Positions 51,508 to 61,167 of a stretch of 64,000 nucleotides of DNA are shown one piece after another. The notes beneath the pieces are model-generated. The model ran no database searches, had not been told where the DNA came from, and saw nothing but the letters and a program-made list of their open reading frames with translations. Origin of the DNA: Flavobacterium suaedae (lineage in GTDB: Bacteria > Bacteroidota > Bacteroidia > Flavobacteriales > Flavobacteriaceae); NCBI RefSeq assembly GCF_014642915.1, contig NZ_BMJE01000001.1, forward strand, positions 62,001 to 126,000. The letters run 5' to 3'. The position numbers and the translations under genes are program-made. The number at the start of each line of letters is the position of its first letter. Position 1 is the stretch's first letter.

Positions 51508-52344
51508 TTATTCTTTAAACTCAATACTTACCACATCCTGATACTTTAACCCGAACAGTGATTTAGCTGTACCTACCGTTAACGGGTTACTACGGTATAT
51601 GCAAATTTCTAAAAGTCCTACTTCATTAAATAAAGCCAGTTTTAACCCTTCATAATCTTTTAGGGTAAAACGTTCATTTGTAGCAACTTCGGCATATTTA
51701 TTTTTTATAGCACTTATAGTTGTTTTAGAGTTACCCAGTTTAACCTCATAACTCCTGCCACGACCAACGTCTTTAAATACTTGCTTACTTATATTAGTTA
51801 CACAGTTACCAAAATGGTCTATATAAATAATATTTCCTTTTATGGTAGCTTTATCGTTACTTATTACCGGTTGTAACAGGTTTACGGTTTTAATTTCGCT
51901 TATCTCTCTGCCTATAACGTTTAACAGTCCACCACGCGCTATATGGCAGGCAACCTTTACAAATACATCTATATCGGTAACATTGCTGTCAAAACGGTCA
52001 TGTATAGTAATCTCTACAATTTTTTGCGGAACTATTTTTTGAGTTAATATGCTCAGGATTCCATTATCGGCACAAATAAAAAAATGGTCGTTCCATTGCA
52101 TAGCAATGTGTCTTGTTTCTTTATTTCTCTCAGCATCAACACCAACCAAGTGCACAGTACCTTTCGGGAAGCTGGAATATGCCGCATTTATAACATAACT
52201 GGCTTCCGGTATATTAAATAAATCAATATGGTGTGATATGTCAACAATAGTAGCCTCCCTGTACTCAGAGAAGATTTTTCCCTTTAGGGCGCCCACGAAA
52301 TGGTCTTTAAGTCCAAAATCGGTTGTAAGGGTAATTATTGACAT
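51508..52344 (-). CDS. SAM hydroxide adenosyltransferase (DUF62)
   Basis: 278 aa. It starts MSIITLTTDFGLKDHFVGAL, the DUF62 signature, followed by DISHHIDLF and YIDHFGNCVTNI. The family hydrolyses S-adenosylmethionine to adenosine and methionine; the related halogenases are rare. First gene of the operon running toward ABM, gldF and gldG. A 7-bp dyad (tgtaaaa c ttttaca, 52352-52366) lies just upstream of the ATG. Confidence 0.9.
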   Translation of the reverse strand: MSIITLTTDFGLKDHFVGALKGKIFSEYREATIVDISHHIDLFNIPEASYVINAAYSSFPKGTVHLVGVDAERNKETRHIAMQWNDHFFICADNGILSILTQKIVPQKIVEITIHDRFDSNVTDIDVFVKVACHIARGGLLNVIGREISEIKTVNLLQPVISNDKATIKGNIIYIDHFGNCVTNISKQVFKDVGRGRSYEVKLGNSKTTISAIKNKYAEVATNERFTLKDYEGLKLALFNEVGLLEICIYRSNPLTVGTAKSLFGLKYQDVVSIEFKE

Positions 52345-52386
52345 AAAATTGTGTAAAACTTTTACAATGTGCGATTAAAATTTCAC

Positions 52387-52394
52387 TAAATTTG
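52387..52394 (+). promoter_or_regulatory. -7 element of phoH
   Basis: TAAATTTG fits TAnnTTTG and lies about 55 nt before the TTG start. It is five bases from the opposed minus-strand element at 52399-52406. Confidence 0.5.
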
Positions 52395-52398
52395 AATG

Positions 52399-52406
52399 CA
52401 AAGCTA
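52399..52406 (-). promoter_or_regulatory. -7 element of the SAM hydrolase operon
   Basis: TAGCTTTG on the minus strand fits the consensus. With the phoH element at 52387-52394 it makes two face-to-face promoters whose 5' transcript ends would overlap. Confidence 0.5.
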
Positions 52407-52447
52407 ATAATATTATGCCTATTATTTTTAATTAAAAAAGACTGCTT

Positions 52448-53392
52448 TTGAACGAAAGAATTATTGAACTTACTGATGTTACCCCAAAAGAGTTTTGGGG
52501 CGCTAGAGACATCCACCTTGAAACTATAAAAAAACACTACCCGAAACTTAAAATTGTAGCGCGAGGCACAACGCTTAAAGCCTTTGGAGAGAAAGAGGTA
52601 CTGGATGAGTTTGAAAAGAAATTCAGAAGGTTAATGCTGCACTATAGCCGTTATAATAATATTGATAATAATGTTATAGAGCGTGTTATTTTAAGCGACC
52701 AGCAGGAAGAACAAATGAAGCCGGGTAACATACTGGTTCACGGAGTGGGAGGTAAGTTAATAAAGGCTATGACGCCCAACCAACAAAAACTGGTTGACCT
52801 GATGGCTAAAAATGATATGGTGTTTGCAGTAGGGCCTGCAGGTACGGGTAAAACCTATACGGGTGTGGCACTGGCTGTAAAAGCACTAAAGGAAAAGCAG
52901 GTAAAGCGTATAATATTAACCAGACCGGCAGTAGAGGCAGGGGAGAACCTTGGTTTTTTACCTGGTGATATGAAAGAAAAACTGGATCCTTATATGCAGC
53001 CTTTATATGATGCACTACGCGATATGATTCCGCCGGAAAAGCTGGAAGATTATATTTTAAAAGGTGTTATACAAATAGCACCATTGGCATTTATGCGTGG
53101 ACGTACGCTTGATAATGCTTTTGTAATACTTGACGAGGCACAAAATACTACACACTCACAAATGAAAATGTTCCTTACCCGTATGGGGCGTAATGCCAAG
53201 TTTATGATTACAGGCGACCCGGGGCAGGTAGATTTACCAAGACGAACAATTTCAGGTTTAAAAGAGGCATTACTGGTACTTAAAGATGTAGAGGGAATAG
53301 GTATGTTATATCTTGATGATAAAGACGTTATACGCCATAGAATTGTTAAAAGGGTTATAGCAGCATATAAGAGTATAGAAAACCACGATTAA
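52448..53392 (+). CDS. phoH: PhoH-family ATPase
   Basis: 314 aa from a TTG; the sequence from the next residues (NERIIELTDVTPKEFWG) is the conserved flavobacterial PhoH start, so the rare initiation codon is probably real. Walker A VGPAGTGKT, then LTRPAVEAGENLGFLPGD and ILDEAQNTTHSQ and TGDPGQVDLPR: a full PhoH ATPase domain, related to RNA helicases. Precise role unsettled; possibly RNA processing. Confidence 0.93.
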   Translation: MNERIIELTDVTPKEFWGARDIHLETIKKHYPKLKIVARGTTLKAFGEKEVLDEFEKKFRRLMLHYSRYNNIDNNVIERVILSDQQEEQMKPGNILVHGVGGKLIKAMTPNQQKLVDLMAKNDMVFAVGPAGTGKTYTGVALAVKALKEKQVKRIILTRPAVEAGENLGFLPGDMKEKLDPYMQPLYDALRDMIPPEKLEDYILKGVIQIAPLAFMRGRTLDNAFVILDEAQNTTHSQMKMFLTRMGRNAKFMITGDPGQVDLPRRTISGLKEALLVLKDVEGIGMLYLDDKDVIRHRIVKRVIAAYKSIENHD

Positions 53393-53396
53393 AAAT

Positions 53397-53840
53397 ATGG
53401 GTAAAAGAACTCTTAGGTTTATTGTTTTTTCTATAGCTGCGATTGCATTATTCTTTCTTTTATTAAAGTTTGCTTATAAAAATAATCCCGGTTTATTTGC
53501 TATTAACAAGACTATAGGATGGGCATGGACGGTCTCAGGCTTTGTGCTTCCTGTTATATCTTTTTCTTTTATAAGCTTTATAATAGGTTATTTTTTATTA
53601 TTTGCTTTAAAAGCTAAATTTAACCTACGCTTTTTCTGGTATAATCTTTTGTTTTTATTGGGAAGTATAGCTCTTTTTGTAATGATTAGTATGAAGGTTT
53701 TTTTAAGTTCAATGTCTTTAACTTATATAATTTCTTTTGTATTGAGTTTTATAACTTTATTACTCATGTGTATTAACATAGGTATTTCAATAGTAAATTT
53801 TATAGCTGATAAAAGAAATAATAAAAGAAGCATTCAATAA
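53397..53840 (+). CDS. Four-helix membrane protein, unknown
   Basis: 147 aa with four hydrophobic helices (FIVFSIAAIALFFLLLKFAY; TVSGFVLPVISFSFISFIIG; YNLLFLLGSIALFVMISMKV; and IISFVLSFITLLLMCINIGI) and short basic loops. No family recognised. Four nt after phoH, so it may be co-transcribed. Function unknown. Confidence 0.6.
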   Translation: MGKRTLRFIVFSIAAIALFFLLLKFAYKNNPGLFAINKTIGWAWTVSGFVLPVISFSFISFIIGYFLLFALKAKFNLRFFWYNLLFLLGSIALFVMISMKVFLSSMSLTYIISFVLSFITLLLMCINIGISIVNFIADKRNNKRSIQ

Positions 53841-53846
53841 CTTTCT

Positions 53847-53854
53847 TATTTTTG
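53847..53854 (+). promoter_or_regulatory. -7 element of purC
   Basis: TATTTTTG matches TAnnTTTG, 27 nt before the ATG. Confidence 0.5.
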
Positions 53855-53881
53855 CGGTTTAACTAACAACACAACAACTAC

Positions 53882-54829
53882 ATGAACACGATAACCAGTA
53901 CAGATTTTAATTTTCCGGGGCAAAAATCCGTTTACAGAGGTAAAGTAAGAGAGGTTTATAATATAAACGACGAACTTTTAGTAATGGTGGCTACTGACAG
54001 ACTTTCAGCTTTTGATGTTATTATGCCAAAAGGAATACCTTATAAAGGACAAATATTAAACCAGATAGCTACTAAATTTATGCGTTTAACGGAGGATATA
54101 GTACCTAACTGGTTAATAGATACTCCTGACCCAAATGTAGCGGTAGGGCACTTGTGTGAGCCTTTTAAAGTAGAAATGGTTATACGTGGTTACCTTTCGG
54201 GGCATGCTGCCAGAGAATATGCTGCGGGTAAAAGAGTACTATGTGGTGTTGAACTACCTGATGGAATGAAGGAGAACGACAAGTTCCCTGCGCCAATAAT
54301 TACACCTACTACAAAAGCCGATAGTGGTGAGCACGATATGGATATTTCTCGTGAGGATATTATTAAAAAAGGAGTAGTAACTGAAGAGGATTATAAAATA
54401 CTGGAAAAATATACCAGAGATTTATTTAACAGAGGTACTGAAATAGCAGCATCAAGAGGTTTAATACTGGTTGATACTAAATATGAGTTTGGTAAAACAA
54501 AAGATGGTAAAATTGTATTGATTGATGAAATACATACTCCTGATTCATCTCGTTATTTTTATGCTGATGGTTACGAACAACGCCAGAATAGAGGAGAAGC
54601 TCAAAAACAGCTTAGTAAAGAGTTTGTAAGACAATGGCTTATAGCTAATGGCTTTCAGGGGAAAGAAGGGCAGCAGATACCTGAAATGAATGAAGAGTAT
54701 ATTAATAGTGTTTCGGAACGATATATTGAGTTATATGAAAATATAATAGGGGAAAAATTCTCTAAAGCAGATATATCTGACATACACAGCAGAATTGAAA
54801 AAAATGTTTTAGCATTTTTAAATAAGTAA
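53882..54829 (+). CDS. purC: SAICAR synthase (phosphoribosylaminoimidazolesuccinocarboxamide synthase)
   Basis: 315 aa. [20 protein letters not shown], then [20 protein letters not shown] and [20 protein letters not shown] are the signature blocks of the longer PurC form. It joins aspartate to CAIR in purine biosynthesis, using ATP. Single gene; promoter and terminator flank it. Confidence 0.97.
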   Translation: MNTITSTDFNFPGQKSVYRGKVREVYNINDELLVMVATDRLSAFDVIMPKGIPYKGQILNQIATKFMRLTEDIVPNWLIDTPDPNVAVGHLCEPFKVEMVIRGYLSGHAAREYAAGKRVLCGVELPDGMKENDKFPAPIITPTTKADSGEHDMDISREDIIKKGVVTEEDYKILEKYTRDLFNRGTEIAASRGLILVDTKYEFGKTKDGKIVLIDEIHTPDSSRYFYADGYEQRQNRGEAQKQLSKEFVRQWLIANGFQGKEGQQIPEMNEEYINSVSERYIELYENIIGEKFSKADISDIHSRIEKNVLAFLNK

Positions 54830-54850
54830 TTCTGATAAAAAATAGTTTTA

Positions 54851-54882
54851 AAAAAGCCTCTTATTTTAATAAGAGGCTTTTT
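54851..54882 (+). terminator. purC terminator
   Basis: Arms aaaaagcctcttatt (54851-54865) and aataagaggcttttt (54868-54882), with further T. Functional as a + strand terminator. Confidence 0.85.
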
Positions 54883-55094
54883 TTATGTAAATCATTGTAA
54901 CTACTATTGCTAAGGTTGATTTTGCAGTTTCGGAAAGCTAGTTAAAAATGTTAAGTATTTGTTAAAATTATGTTTTACAGTAACGTTTAGTACTTTGTAT
55001 GCGTCTATTGTAATAGACAGTCTAATCAACTGTTTTTTAATTTCCTAACTAGAATATTTAACTAAATATATAAATCAATCAAATCAAAATCATC

Positions 55095-55484
55095 ATGAAA
55101 AAAACGATCGTTTATTTAAGTTTAGCTTTAGTAACTTTAAGTAGTGCTACTTTCGCATCAACAACAAATTTAGAAACACCTCAAGCTGTTTCTGCTGTAA
55201 ATTATCTAAAAGTAACCCCTTTAGCTCAGGCTATTTGTAAAGGAGATATGGTTGCTGTTAAAAAGTTTATAGAATATGGTGTTGATGTAAATGAAAAATC
55301 AAACGGTGTAACGCCACTTATGCTGGCTGCCCGTTATAACAACGTAGAGGCAATTAAATTGCTTATAGAAAACGGTGCAAGACTGAAAACCGAAGATAAA
55401 AACGGCTATACTGCGGTTAAGTATGCGGAAATGTCTAACGCTACAGAAGCACAGGCATACTTGCAAAAAGCACTTGATGCATAG
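55095..55484 (+). CDS. Small exported ankyrin-repeat protein
   Basis: 129 aa with a signal peptide (about 1-21). About three ankyrin units follow: LAQAICKGDMVAVKKFIEYG, GVTPLMLAARYNNVEAIKLL and NGYTAVKYAEMSNATEAQAY. Such repeats bind other proteins; here probably in the periplasm. Single gene convergent with the M42 peptidase. Confidence 0.85.
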   Translation: MKKTIVYLSLALVTLSSATFASTTNLETPQAVSAVNYLKVTPLAQAICKGDMVAVKKFIEYGVDVNEKSNGVTPLMLAARYNNVEAIKLLIENGARLKTEDKNGYTAVKYAEMSNATEAQAYLQKALDA

Positions 55485-55513
55485 TAGAACAGAATAAAAA
55501 ACTCCAAGTAAAT

Positions 55514-55543
55514 AAAAAAGCACCTTAGTTAAGGTGCTTTTTT
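55514..55543. terminator. Bidirectional terminator between the ankyrin and M42 genes
   Basis: Arms aaaaaagcacctta (55514-55527) and taaggtgctttttt (55530-55543). A-run and T-run serve both convergent genes. Confidence 0.85.
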
Positions 55544-55564
55544 ATTATATATCAATTTACTTTT

Positions 55565-56656
55565 TTACTTGAAGTAAGAGAAATCTTCTCCGTTTTCTAT
55601 AGTAAGTAATGATTCATAAATTAATTTAATAACGTTTTCTACATCATCACGGTGTACCATTTCTACAGTAGTGTGCATATAACGTAACGGTAGCGATATA
55701 AGTGCAGAAGCCACGCCGCCATTGCTGTAAGCAAAAGCATCAGTATCAGTACCTGTAACACGAGATGAAGCTAACCTTTGAAAAGGTATTTCATTTTTAG
55801 TTGCCGTATCTAAAATATGCTCACGCAGGTTGTTTTGTACTGCCGGTGCATACGTTACAACAGGACCTTTGCCTATGTGTGTTTCCCCTTCCATACGCTT
55901 ATCAATCATAGGCGTGGTAGTATCATGGCATACATCAGTAACTATAGCTACATTAGGTTTTATAGTGTCGGTAATCATTTCAGCACCGCGCAAACCTACC
56001 TCTTCCTGTACAGAGTTAGTTACATATAGCCCAAAAGGTAATTTCTTTTTGTTTTCGTGTAATAATCGCGCAACTTCGGCAATCATAAAACCGCCTATAC
56101 GGTTATCTATAGCACGGCAAACAAATTTATTTTCATTAAGAATCATAAATTCATCAGGGTAAGTAACTACACAGCCTACGTGCGCACCAAGTGCTTCAAC
56201 CTCTTCTTTATTAGTGCAACCTACATCAATAAAAATATTTTCCAGTTTAGCCTGTTCTTCTTTACCACCTTTATTACGGGTATGTATTGCCGGCCAGCCG
56301 AATACTCCATTTACAATACCTTTTTTGGTATGGATATTGACACGTTTAGAAGGAGCAATCATGTGGTCTGAACCTCCGTTACGAATAACGTGTAACAAAC
56401 CGTTTTCTGTAATATAGTTTACATACCATGAAATTTCATCAGAATGTCCCTCTATAACTACCTTGTAAGGAGCATCAGGGTTAATAACACCTACGGCAGT
56501 ACCATAAGTATCGGTAATAAAAGTATCAACGTATGGTTTTAGGTACTCCATCCATATTTTTTGCCCTTCGGCTTCAAACCCGGTAGGAGAGGAATTATTT
56601 AGGTATTTTTCCAGAAATTTAAGTGAATTGTCGTTTAAAACAGTTTTTGAAGACAT
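55565..56656 (-). CDS. M42 family metallo-aminopeptidase
   Basis: 363 aa. Metal- and catalysis-linked motifs: EGHSDEISWYV (His), RAIDNRIGG (Asp), NSVQEEVGLRGA (Glu pair), VTDVCHDT (Asp) and LPLRYMHTTVEMVH (His). This is the frv/PepA-like dinuclear exopeptidase set, so activity is expected. Cytoplasmic peptide turnover. Divergent from the DUF4294 gene. Confidence 0.93.
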   Translation of the reverse strand: MSSKTVLNDNSLKFLEKYLNNSSPTGFEAEGQKIWMEYLKPYVDTFITDTYGTAVGVINPDAPYKVVIEGHSDEISWYVNYITENGLLHVIRNGGSDHMIAPSKRVNIHTKKGIVNGVFGWPAIHTRNKGGKEEQAKLENIFIDVGCTNKEEVEALGAHVGCVVTYPDEFMILNENKFVCRAIDNRIGGFMIAEVARLLHENKKKLPFGLYVTNSVQEEVGLRGAEMITDTIKPNVAIVTDVCHDTTTPMIDKRMEGETHIGKGPVVTYAPAVQNNLREHILDTATKNEIPFQRLASSRVTGTDTDAFAYSNGGVASALISLPLRYMHTTVEMVHRDDVENVIKLIYESLLTIENGEDFSYFK

Positions 56657-56715
56657 ATTTTGTTGTATTTTTCAGCTAAAATATAAATTTGAAAACAGAG
56701 TTATGTATAAATGTA

Positions 56716-56723
56716 TAATTTTG
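56716..56723 (+). promoter_or_regulatory. -7 element of the DUF4294 gene
   Basis: TAATTTTG matches the consensus and lies inside the longer frame that begins at 56711, which rules against that start. Confidence 0.5.
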
Positions 56724-56740
56724 GTGTAAATTTTTTACAT

Positions 56741-57403
56741 ATGAAAAAATGTTTTCTATTCTTTTTGCTGTTATTTTTCAGCCTTTCGGGTATTGCTCAG
56801 GAGGTTGTAAAGGATACTGTAAAAAATACTGTTGAAAATGACTCTGTTGTTTTTAATATGCAAATGGAGGAAATAGTAATTACTAATGTAAAGGACACTA
56901 TTTCTAAAGAAGAGCGAAGAAAACTTTATATATTAAGAAGAAGAGTTTTAAAGGTATATCCGTATGCTAAAATAGCTGCCGACCGCTTAACGTTACTTAA
57001 GCGCAATATGGAAAAACTGAAAACTAAAAAAGAAAAGAAAAGATACGCTAAAATAGTAGAAAAATACCTTGAAGAAGAGTTTGAAGAGCAACTAAAAAAC
57101 CTTTCGCGTAAAGATGGGCAAATACTCGTAAAACTTATATACAGGCAAACAGGAGAGACCACTTTTGATTTGATTAAAGAACAGAAAAGTGGTTGGAAAG
57201 CCTTTTGGTCTAATAAGGTGGCTAAAGTATTTAGCATAGACCTTAAAGAAAAATATGACCCTGCTACAGTGCCTGAGGATTATCTTATAGAAGGTTTTTT
57301 ATTAAAAGCATTCCAAGAATACAGATTGCCCAGACAAGAACCTGCATTTAAAATTGATTACAGGCAAATAACTAAAGATTGGAGAGAAAAAAATAAGTCT
57401 TAG
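56741..57403 (+). CDS. DUF4294 protein
   Basis: 220 aa from ATG 56741. A signal peptide (LFFLLLFFSLSGIAQ) is followed by a helical, very basic domain with EERRKLYILRRRVLKVYPYA and LVKLIYRQTGETTFDLIKEQ, the DUF4294 pattern found mainly in Bacteroidota. Exported protein of unknown function. The -7 element at 56716 supports this start. Confidence 0.82.
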   Translation: MKKCFLFFLLLFFSLSGIAQEVVKDTVKNTVENDSVVFNMQMEEIVITNVKDTISKEERRKLYILRRRVLKVYPYAKIAADRLTLLKRNMEKLKTKKEKKRYAKIVEKYLEEEFEEQLKNLSRKDGQILVKLIYRQTGETTFDLIKEQKSGWKAFWSNKVAKVFSIDLKEKYDPATVPEDYLIEGFLLKAFQEYRLPRQEPAFKIDYRQITKDWREKNKS

Positions 57404-57562
57404 TTTTTTTGTCCTTACATAACTTTTACTACTTATAACAAAAGCCTATAAATACTGACTTTAAAGGTTATTTCTAATAACTTAAATAATCCGCAAAAAA
57501 TTAATTTAAAAAATACGGTATTTACAGAAATATAAAATTAAGGGTAGGGAATTTCTTTTTTA

Positions 57563-57585
57563 GATTGTTTCACATACAAACAATC
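57563..57585 (+). promoter_or_regulatory. Hairpin in the leader of the T9SS cargo gene
   Basis: gattgttt (57563-57570) and aaacaatc (57578-57585) around cacatac, 18 nt before the ATG. No T-run, so probably an mRNA structure or operator. Confidence 0.35.
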
Positions 57586-57603
57586 AAATAAATAACTTTA
57601 ATT

Positions 57604-59811
57604 ATGAAAAAGAAATTACTAACCTTATTAACCATTGTCCTATTTTCAGTTACAGCAGGATATTCACAAGCTACAGCTTATGATGTTCCTGATATTTTTA
57701 TATGTAATGATGATGTAGATGTAGACTTAACTCAGCAAAACCCTATTGTATTGGGTAATCAAAATCCTGAAGATTTTTATGTAGTTTATTTTCACTCACA
57801 AACAAATGCTGAGGAGAATGTAAACCCTATTGATGAACCTACTTCTTATTTTAATGAACTTGAAGTAGAAGAAATTTTTATCAGAGTAACTAACATTGCA
57901 GATGGTAGCTATGATATTGCAAGCTTTACTGTAGGCTATATCTTTACAAATGTATCTTATTTCGCTGATTTTAATGTATGTGGAGGAGAATTTACCTTAC
58001 CACCCTTGTCAGACGGTAATTATTACACGCAACCCGGAGGGCAAGGTACAATGCTTTCTGCAGGAGATGTACTGTCTACATCTCAAACAGTGTACATTTA
58101 CAACCAGAATGAAGAAGTACCAAGCTGTACAGCTGAATCTGATTTTGATGTAATAATGACAAACTTAGTGGAAATAGACCCTGTACCGCCACTTGAAGCA
58201 TGTGATGAAGATTTAGATGGCTATGCTGTTTTTGATTTGAACTTAGTTATTAATCAGGTGTACGATTTTTTATCAAATCAACCAATGGATTTCTATGTGT
58301 CTATTCATGAAAGTGAAGCAGATGCAGCAGAAGGGGTAAGCCCATTACCACCGGGACAGTTCCAAGCGTATACTAATACAGCACCTTACCAGCAAACACT
58401 TTATTTGAGAATATATGCAGCAGGAGGTGAGTGTTATCAAATTATGCCTTTTACTATAGTAGCGTCTGATTGTGAAAATACATTTTTAACAGGTACAGTT
58501 ATGTATGATGTTGATGATAACGGATGTGATAACAACGATATACCGGCTACAGGATTAACAGTGGTGTGTACCAACAACGGATACTCATATTACAGTGTTG
58601 TAGATAATAACGGTAATTATGCTTTTAACTATATACCTGCAGGACAAACTACAGTAGCTGTAGCACCTGATCCTTATGTTGATTTCATTTCATCGCCTTC
58701 AGAATATAATATTACTACTCCCTCAACAGAAGATGGGTTAGATTTCTGCCTGCTTGCTGAAGATGTTAATGATGTATTAGTATGGTTAATGCCAACATCA
58801 GCAGCATTACCTGGTTTTGAGACTACTTATACTTTAATATATGCAAATTATGGTACTCTGCCATCAAGCGGTGTTATATCGTTAAACTTTGATGATACTA
58901 TGCTAACTTTTGATAGTGCAATGCCTGCAATGCAACAAAACGGTAACGTTTTATCAGTAGCGTATAATGATTTACAGCCATTTGCTACAGAATATGCCTA
59001 CATTACATTTACAGTAATGCAACCGCCAACAGTAAACATGGGAGATATTTTAGATTTTGAAGCTATTATAGATGCTCAGGTGGATGATAACATGGCTAAT
59101 AATACGTATGAGATAAGCCAGATTGTTACAAATAGTTATGACCCGAATGATATAACAGTGCGTGAGGGAGCTTCCATAACTCCGGAACAGGCAGAAGATT
59201 ATTTACACTATACTATACGTTTCCAGAATGAAGGAACAGCAAATGCACAAATAGTACGTATAGAAACGCAGCTTGATGCTAATTTAGACTGGGATACATT
59301 TATGCCGATGAACTCAAGCCATAGTTATGAAATTGTAAGAGACGAAAATGGTGGGTTAGAGTTTATTTTTGATGGTATAGATTTACCTTATACAGATGCT
59401 GATGAAGCGGGTAGCCAAGGTTATATCATTTACAGAATTAAACCAAAAAGTACTGTAGAGTTAGGTGATTCAATGTCAGCAACAGCAGGTATTTATTTTG
59501 ACTTTAACGAAGCTGTTATGACTAATACTGCAACTACTACAATAGAGGCTGCTGCAAGTGCAGATAAATTTGAAAATAATTTATTCACTGTATACCCTAA
59601 CCCGGCTTCAGGGAATGTAAATATAGCTGTTAACAACTTTACAGGGGAGGCACAAATAAATGTAACGGATGTGTTGGGTAAAACAGTATTAAACTCAACA
59701 ATATCAGATGCTAATACAAACATTGATGTATCAAGTTTAAAAACAGGGGTTTACTTTATAACGCTGCAAGCACAAGATAAATCGGCAACTAAAAAAGTTG
59801 TAATTAAATAA
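57604..59811 (+). CDS. T9SS-secreted protein with type A sorting domain
   Basis: 735 aa. Signal peptide (about 1-22, ending GYSQA), an acidic beta-rich body with an SdrD/CNA-B-like module (VMYDVDDNGCDNNDIP to AGQTTVAVAPD, about 300-360), a repeat-like adhesin domain (about 520-640, SYDPNDITVREGASI), and a C-terminal type A signal (FTVYPNPASGNVNIAV to the basic end KKVVIK). Exported by the type IX system and probably held on the cell surface. Likely an adhesin or matrix protein; the role is inferred. Confidence 0.9.
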   Translation: MKKKLLTLLTIVLFSVTAGYSQATAYDVPDIFICNDDVDVDLTQQNPIVLGNQNPEDFYVVYFHSQTNAEENVNPIDEPTSYFNELEVEEIFIRVTNIADGSYDIASFTVGYIFTNVSYFADFNVCGGEFTLPPLSDGNYYTQPGGQGTMLSAGDVLSTSQTVYIYNQNEEVPSCTAESDFDVIMTNLVEIDPVPPLEACDEDLDGYAVFDLNLVINQVYDFLSNQPMDFYVSIHESEADAAEGVSPLPPGQFQAYTNTAPYQQTLYLRIYAAGGECYQIMPFTIVASDCENTFLTGTVMYDVDDNGCDNNDIPATGLTVVCTNNGYSYYSVVDNNGNYAFNYIPAGQTTVAVAPDPYVDFISSPSEYNITTPSTEDGLDFCLLAEDVNDVLVWLMPTSAALPGFETTYTLIYANYGTLPSSGVISLNFDDTMLTFDSAMPAMQQNGNVLSVAYNDLQPFATEYAYITFTVMQPPTVNMGDILDFEAIIDAQVDDNMANNTYEISQIVTNSYDPNDITVREGASITPEQAEDYLHYTIRFQNEGTANAQIVRIETQLDANLDWDTFMPMNSSHSYEIVRDENGGLEFIFDGIDLPYTDADEAGSQGYIIYRIKPKSTVELGDSMSATAGIYFDFNEAVMTNTATTTIEAAASADKFENNLFTVYPNPASGNVNIAVNNFTGEAQINVTDVLGKTVLNSTISDANTNIDVSSLKTGVYFITLQAQDKSATKKVVIK

Positions 59812-59846
59812 ATAAGAGTTAGTGCCCTAATAAAAAATAGTTTTTG

Positions 59847-59872
59847 CCTCGGTGTAATGCCGGGGTTTTTTT
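59847..59872 (+). terminator. Terminator of the T9SS cargo gene
   Basis: cctcgg (59847-59852) pairs with ccgggg (59860-59865) through one wobble, followed by seven T. Confidence 0.7.
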
Positions 59873-60632
59873 ATTTGTCTTTTTTAGTTTTTGCAGCTTT
59901 TTTATAAAGCGGAATAAAGTAAGAAACAGTGTAGTTAAAACCGGCACCAAAGCTACCTGCATAGGTTCGGTTAAAGCCCGGAATATAAAGGTTATCAAAA
60001 TTATCAGGCTTATTTTCAGAAAGTAAAATGTTTAACCTTACACTAAAACCTATAAATAAATTATCAAATACTTCGGCTTTAATTCCTCCTATAACTTCCA
60101 CCCAGTGTGCACTCAGGCTGCTATATTCTCTGTCAGGATATATGGTAACGGTTTCAAAATAGCTTTCATTATCTTGTATAGCCCTGTTATCATATATTTC
60201 ATAAGAGTTGAGGTTTTGGCTAAATGATGATATTCCGTAACGCATACCGGCATATATCATATTTTCCATATCCAGCCAGTTTTCATAAGCATTATAATCA
60301 AACCCTATTTTTAGGTAAGAACCCTTAGCAGTAAAGTTTACCTGATTATCATCAATAGTATAATCTTCACTACCAATTTCGCCGGCTACATAAAACTTTT
60401 TGGTTAATCGGTAATCCGCAACCAGTTCAATACCACTGTAATCATCTATATAAAACCTTCGGGATAGTTTATTAAGGTCTACACCAACACGTATTCCGTA
60501 TCTTTCCTTTTTTACAAGTTTTTCAGCGGCTATTGTATCAGTGGTAACAATAGTGTCAGCCTCCTGTGAAAATGCCGAAAAAGCAGTTAGTATAACTATA
60601 GTTTTAGTAAAGTATTTTAATATGTGCTGCAT
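59871..60632 (-). CDS. DUF6048 protein
   Basis: 253 aa. Signal peptide (about 1-23, IVILTAFSAFSQE), then an outer-membrane-barrel-like beta-rich chain (GIRVGVDLNKLSRRFYIDDY, YAGMRYGISSFSQNL). It overlaps DUF6452 by 29 nt and is the last gene of the rlmD-DUF6452-DUF6048 operon. Such pairs are conserved in Flavobacteriia; the role is unknown. Confidence 0.82.
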   Translation of the reverse strand: MQHILKYFTKTIVILTAFSAFSQEADTIVTTDTIAAEKLVKKERYGIRVGVDLNKLSRRFYIDDYSGIELVADYRLTKKFYVAGEIGSEDYTIDDNQVNFTAKGSYLKIGFDYNAYENWLDMENMIYAGMRYGISSFSQNLNSYEIYDNRAIQDNESYFETVTIYPDREYSSLSAHWVEVIGGIKAEVFDNLFIGFSVRLNILLSENKPDNFDNLYIPGFNRTYAGSFGAGFNYTVSYFIPLYKKAAKTKKDK

Positions 60633-61131
60633 TTTCGTTTTCTATATTTTTTTGCAATACTATCACCTCATCAATCCATATATTATTTTCAGATGCATCA
60701 TCTGTAAGTATAGGGTTAGGATTTTCAGGCTCTTCATCATTTAAATAAAAAAGTGATTTATAACCACAAGCTCTGGACACATAAATTTCATTATGCGTGT
60801 ATTTAAATTCAATGTAATCAACATTTTCATTAGTTGTGCCACCAACACCACTTGTTACTAAAGTAAATTTCCACTTTGCCATTTCTGCATTAGTGGGTAA
60901 GGGAAGGGCAACACTATCAATACTTGTTTTACTTATTTCTTTATCAGAGCCTTCTATAGAAAATTTAAAACTCCCCGGTTTTGGCAGCTCCGGATTTTCT
61001 TTGTTATAAAAGGTAACAATCATGTTAGGGGTAGTTGCAGTTCCTTCGGCACAAATATCATCTTTCTCACAACTCCAAAAGTAGCAGGCTATTATACTGG
61101 CAAAAAAAGCGGTTACAAGTATCTTTTTCAT
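60604..61131 (-). CDS. DUF6452 lipoprotein
   Basis: 175 aa. Lipobox-like YFWSC at about residue 17-21, then CEKDD and CAEGTATTPNMIVTFYN. A single beta-domain ends with conserved KSLFYLND. Surface or periplasmic partner of DUF6048, 36 nt after rlmD. Function unknown. Confidence 0.8.
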   Translation of the reverse strand: MKKILVTAFFASIIACYFWSCEKDDICAEGTATTPNMIVTFYNKENPELPKPGSFKFSIEGSDKEISKTSIDSVALPLPTNAEMAKWKFTLVTSGVGGTTNENVDYIEFKYTHNEIYVSRACGYKSLFYLNDEEPENPNPILTDDASENNIWIDEVIVLQKNIENENAAHIKILY

Positions 61132-61167
61132 ATATTTTTTTACAGAGGTTAATCTGTTTTCTGATTT

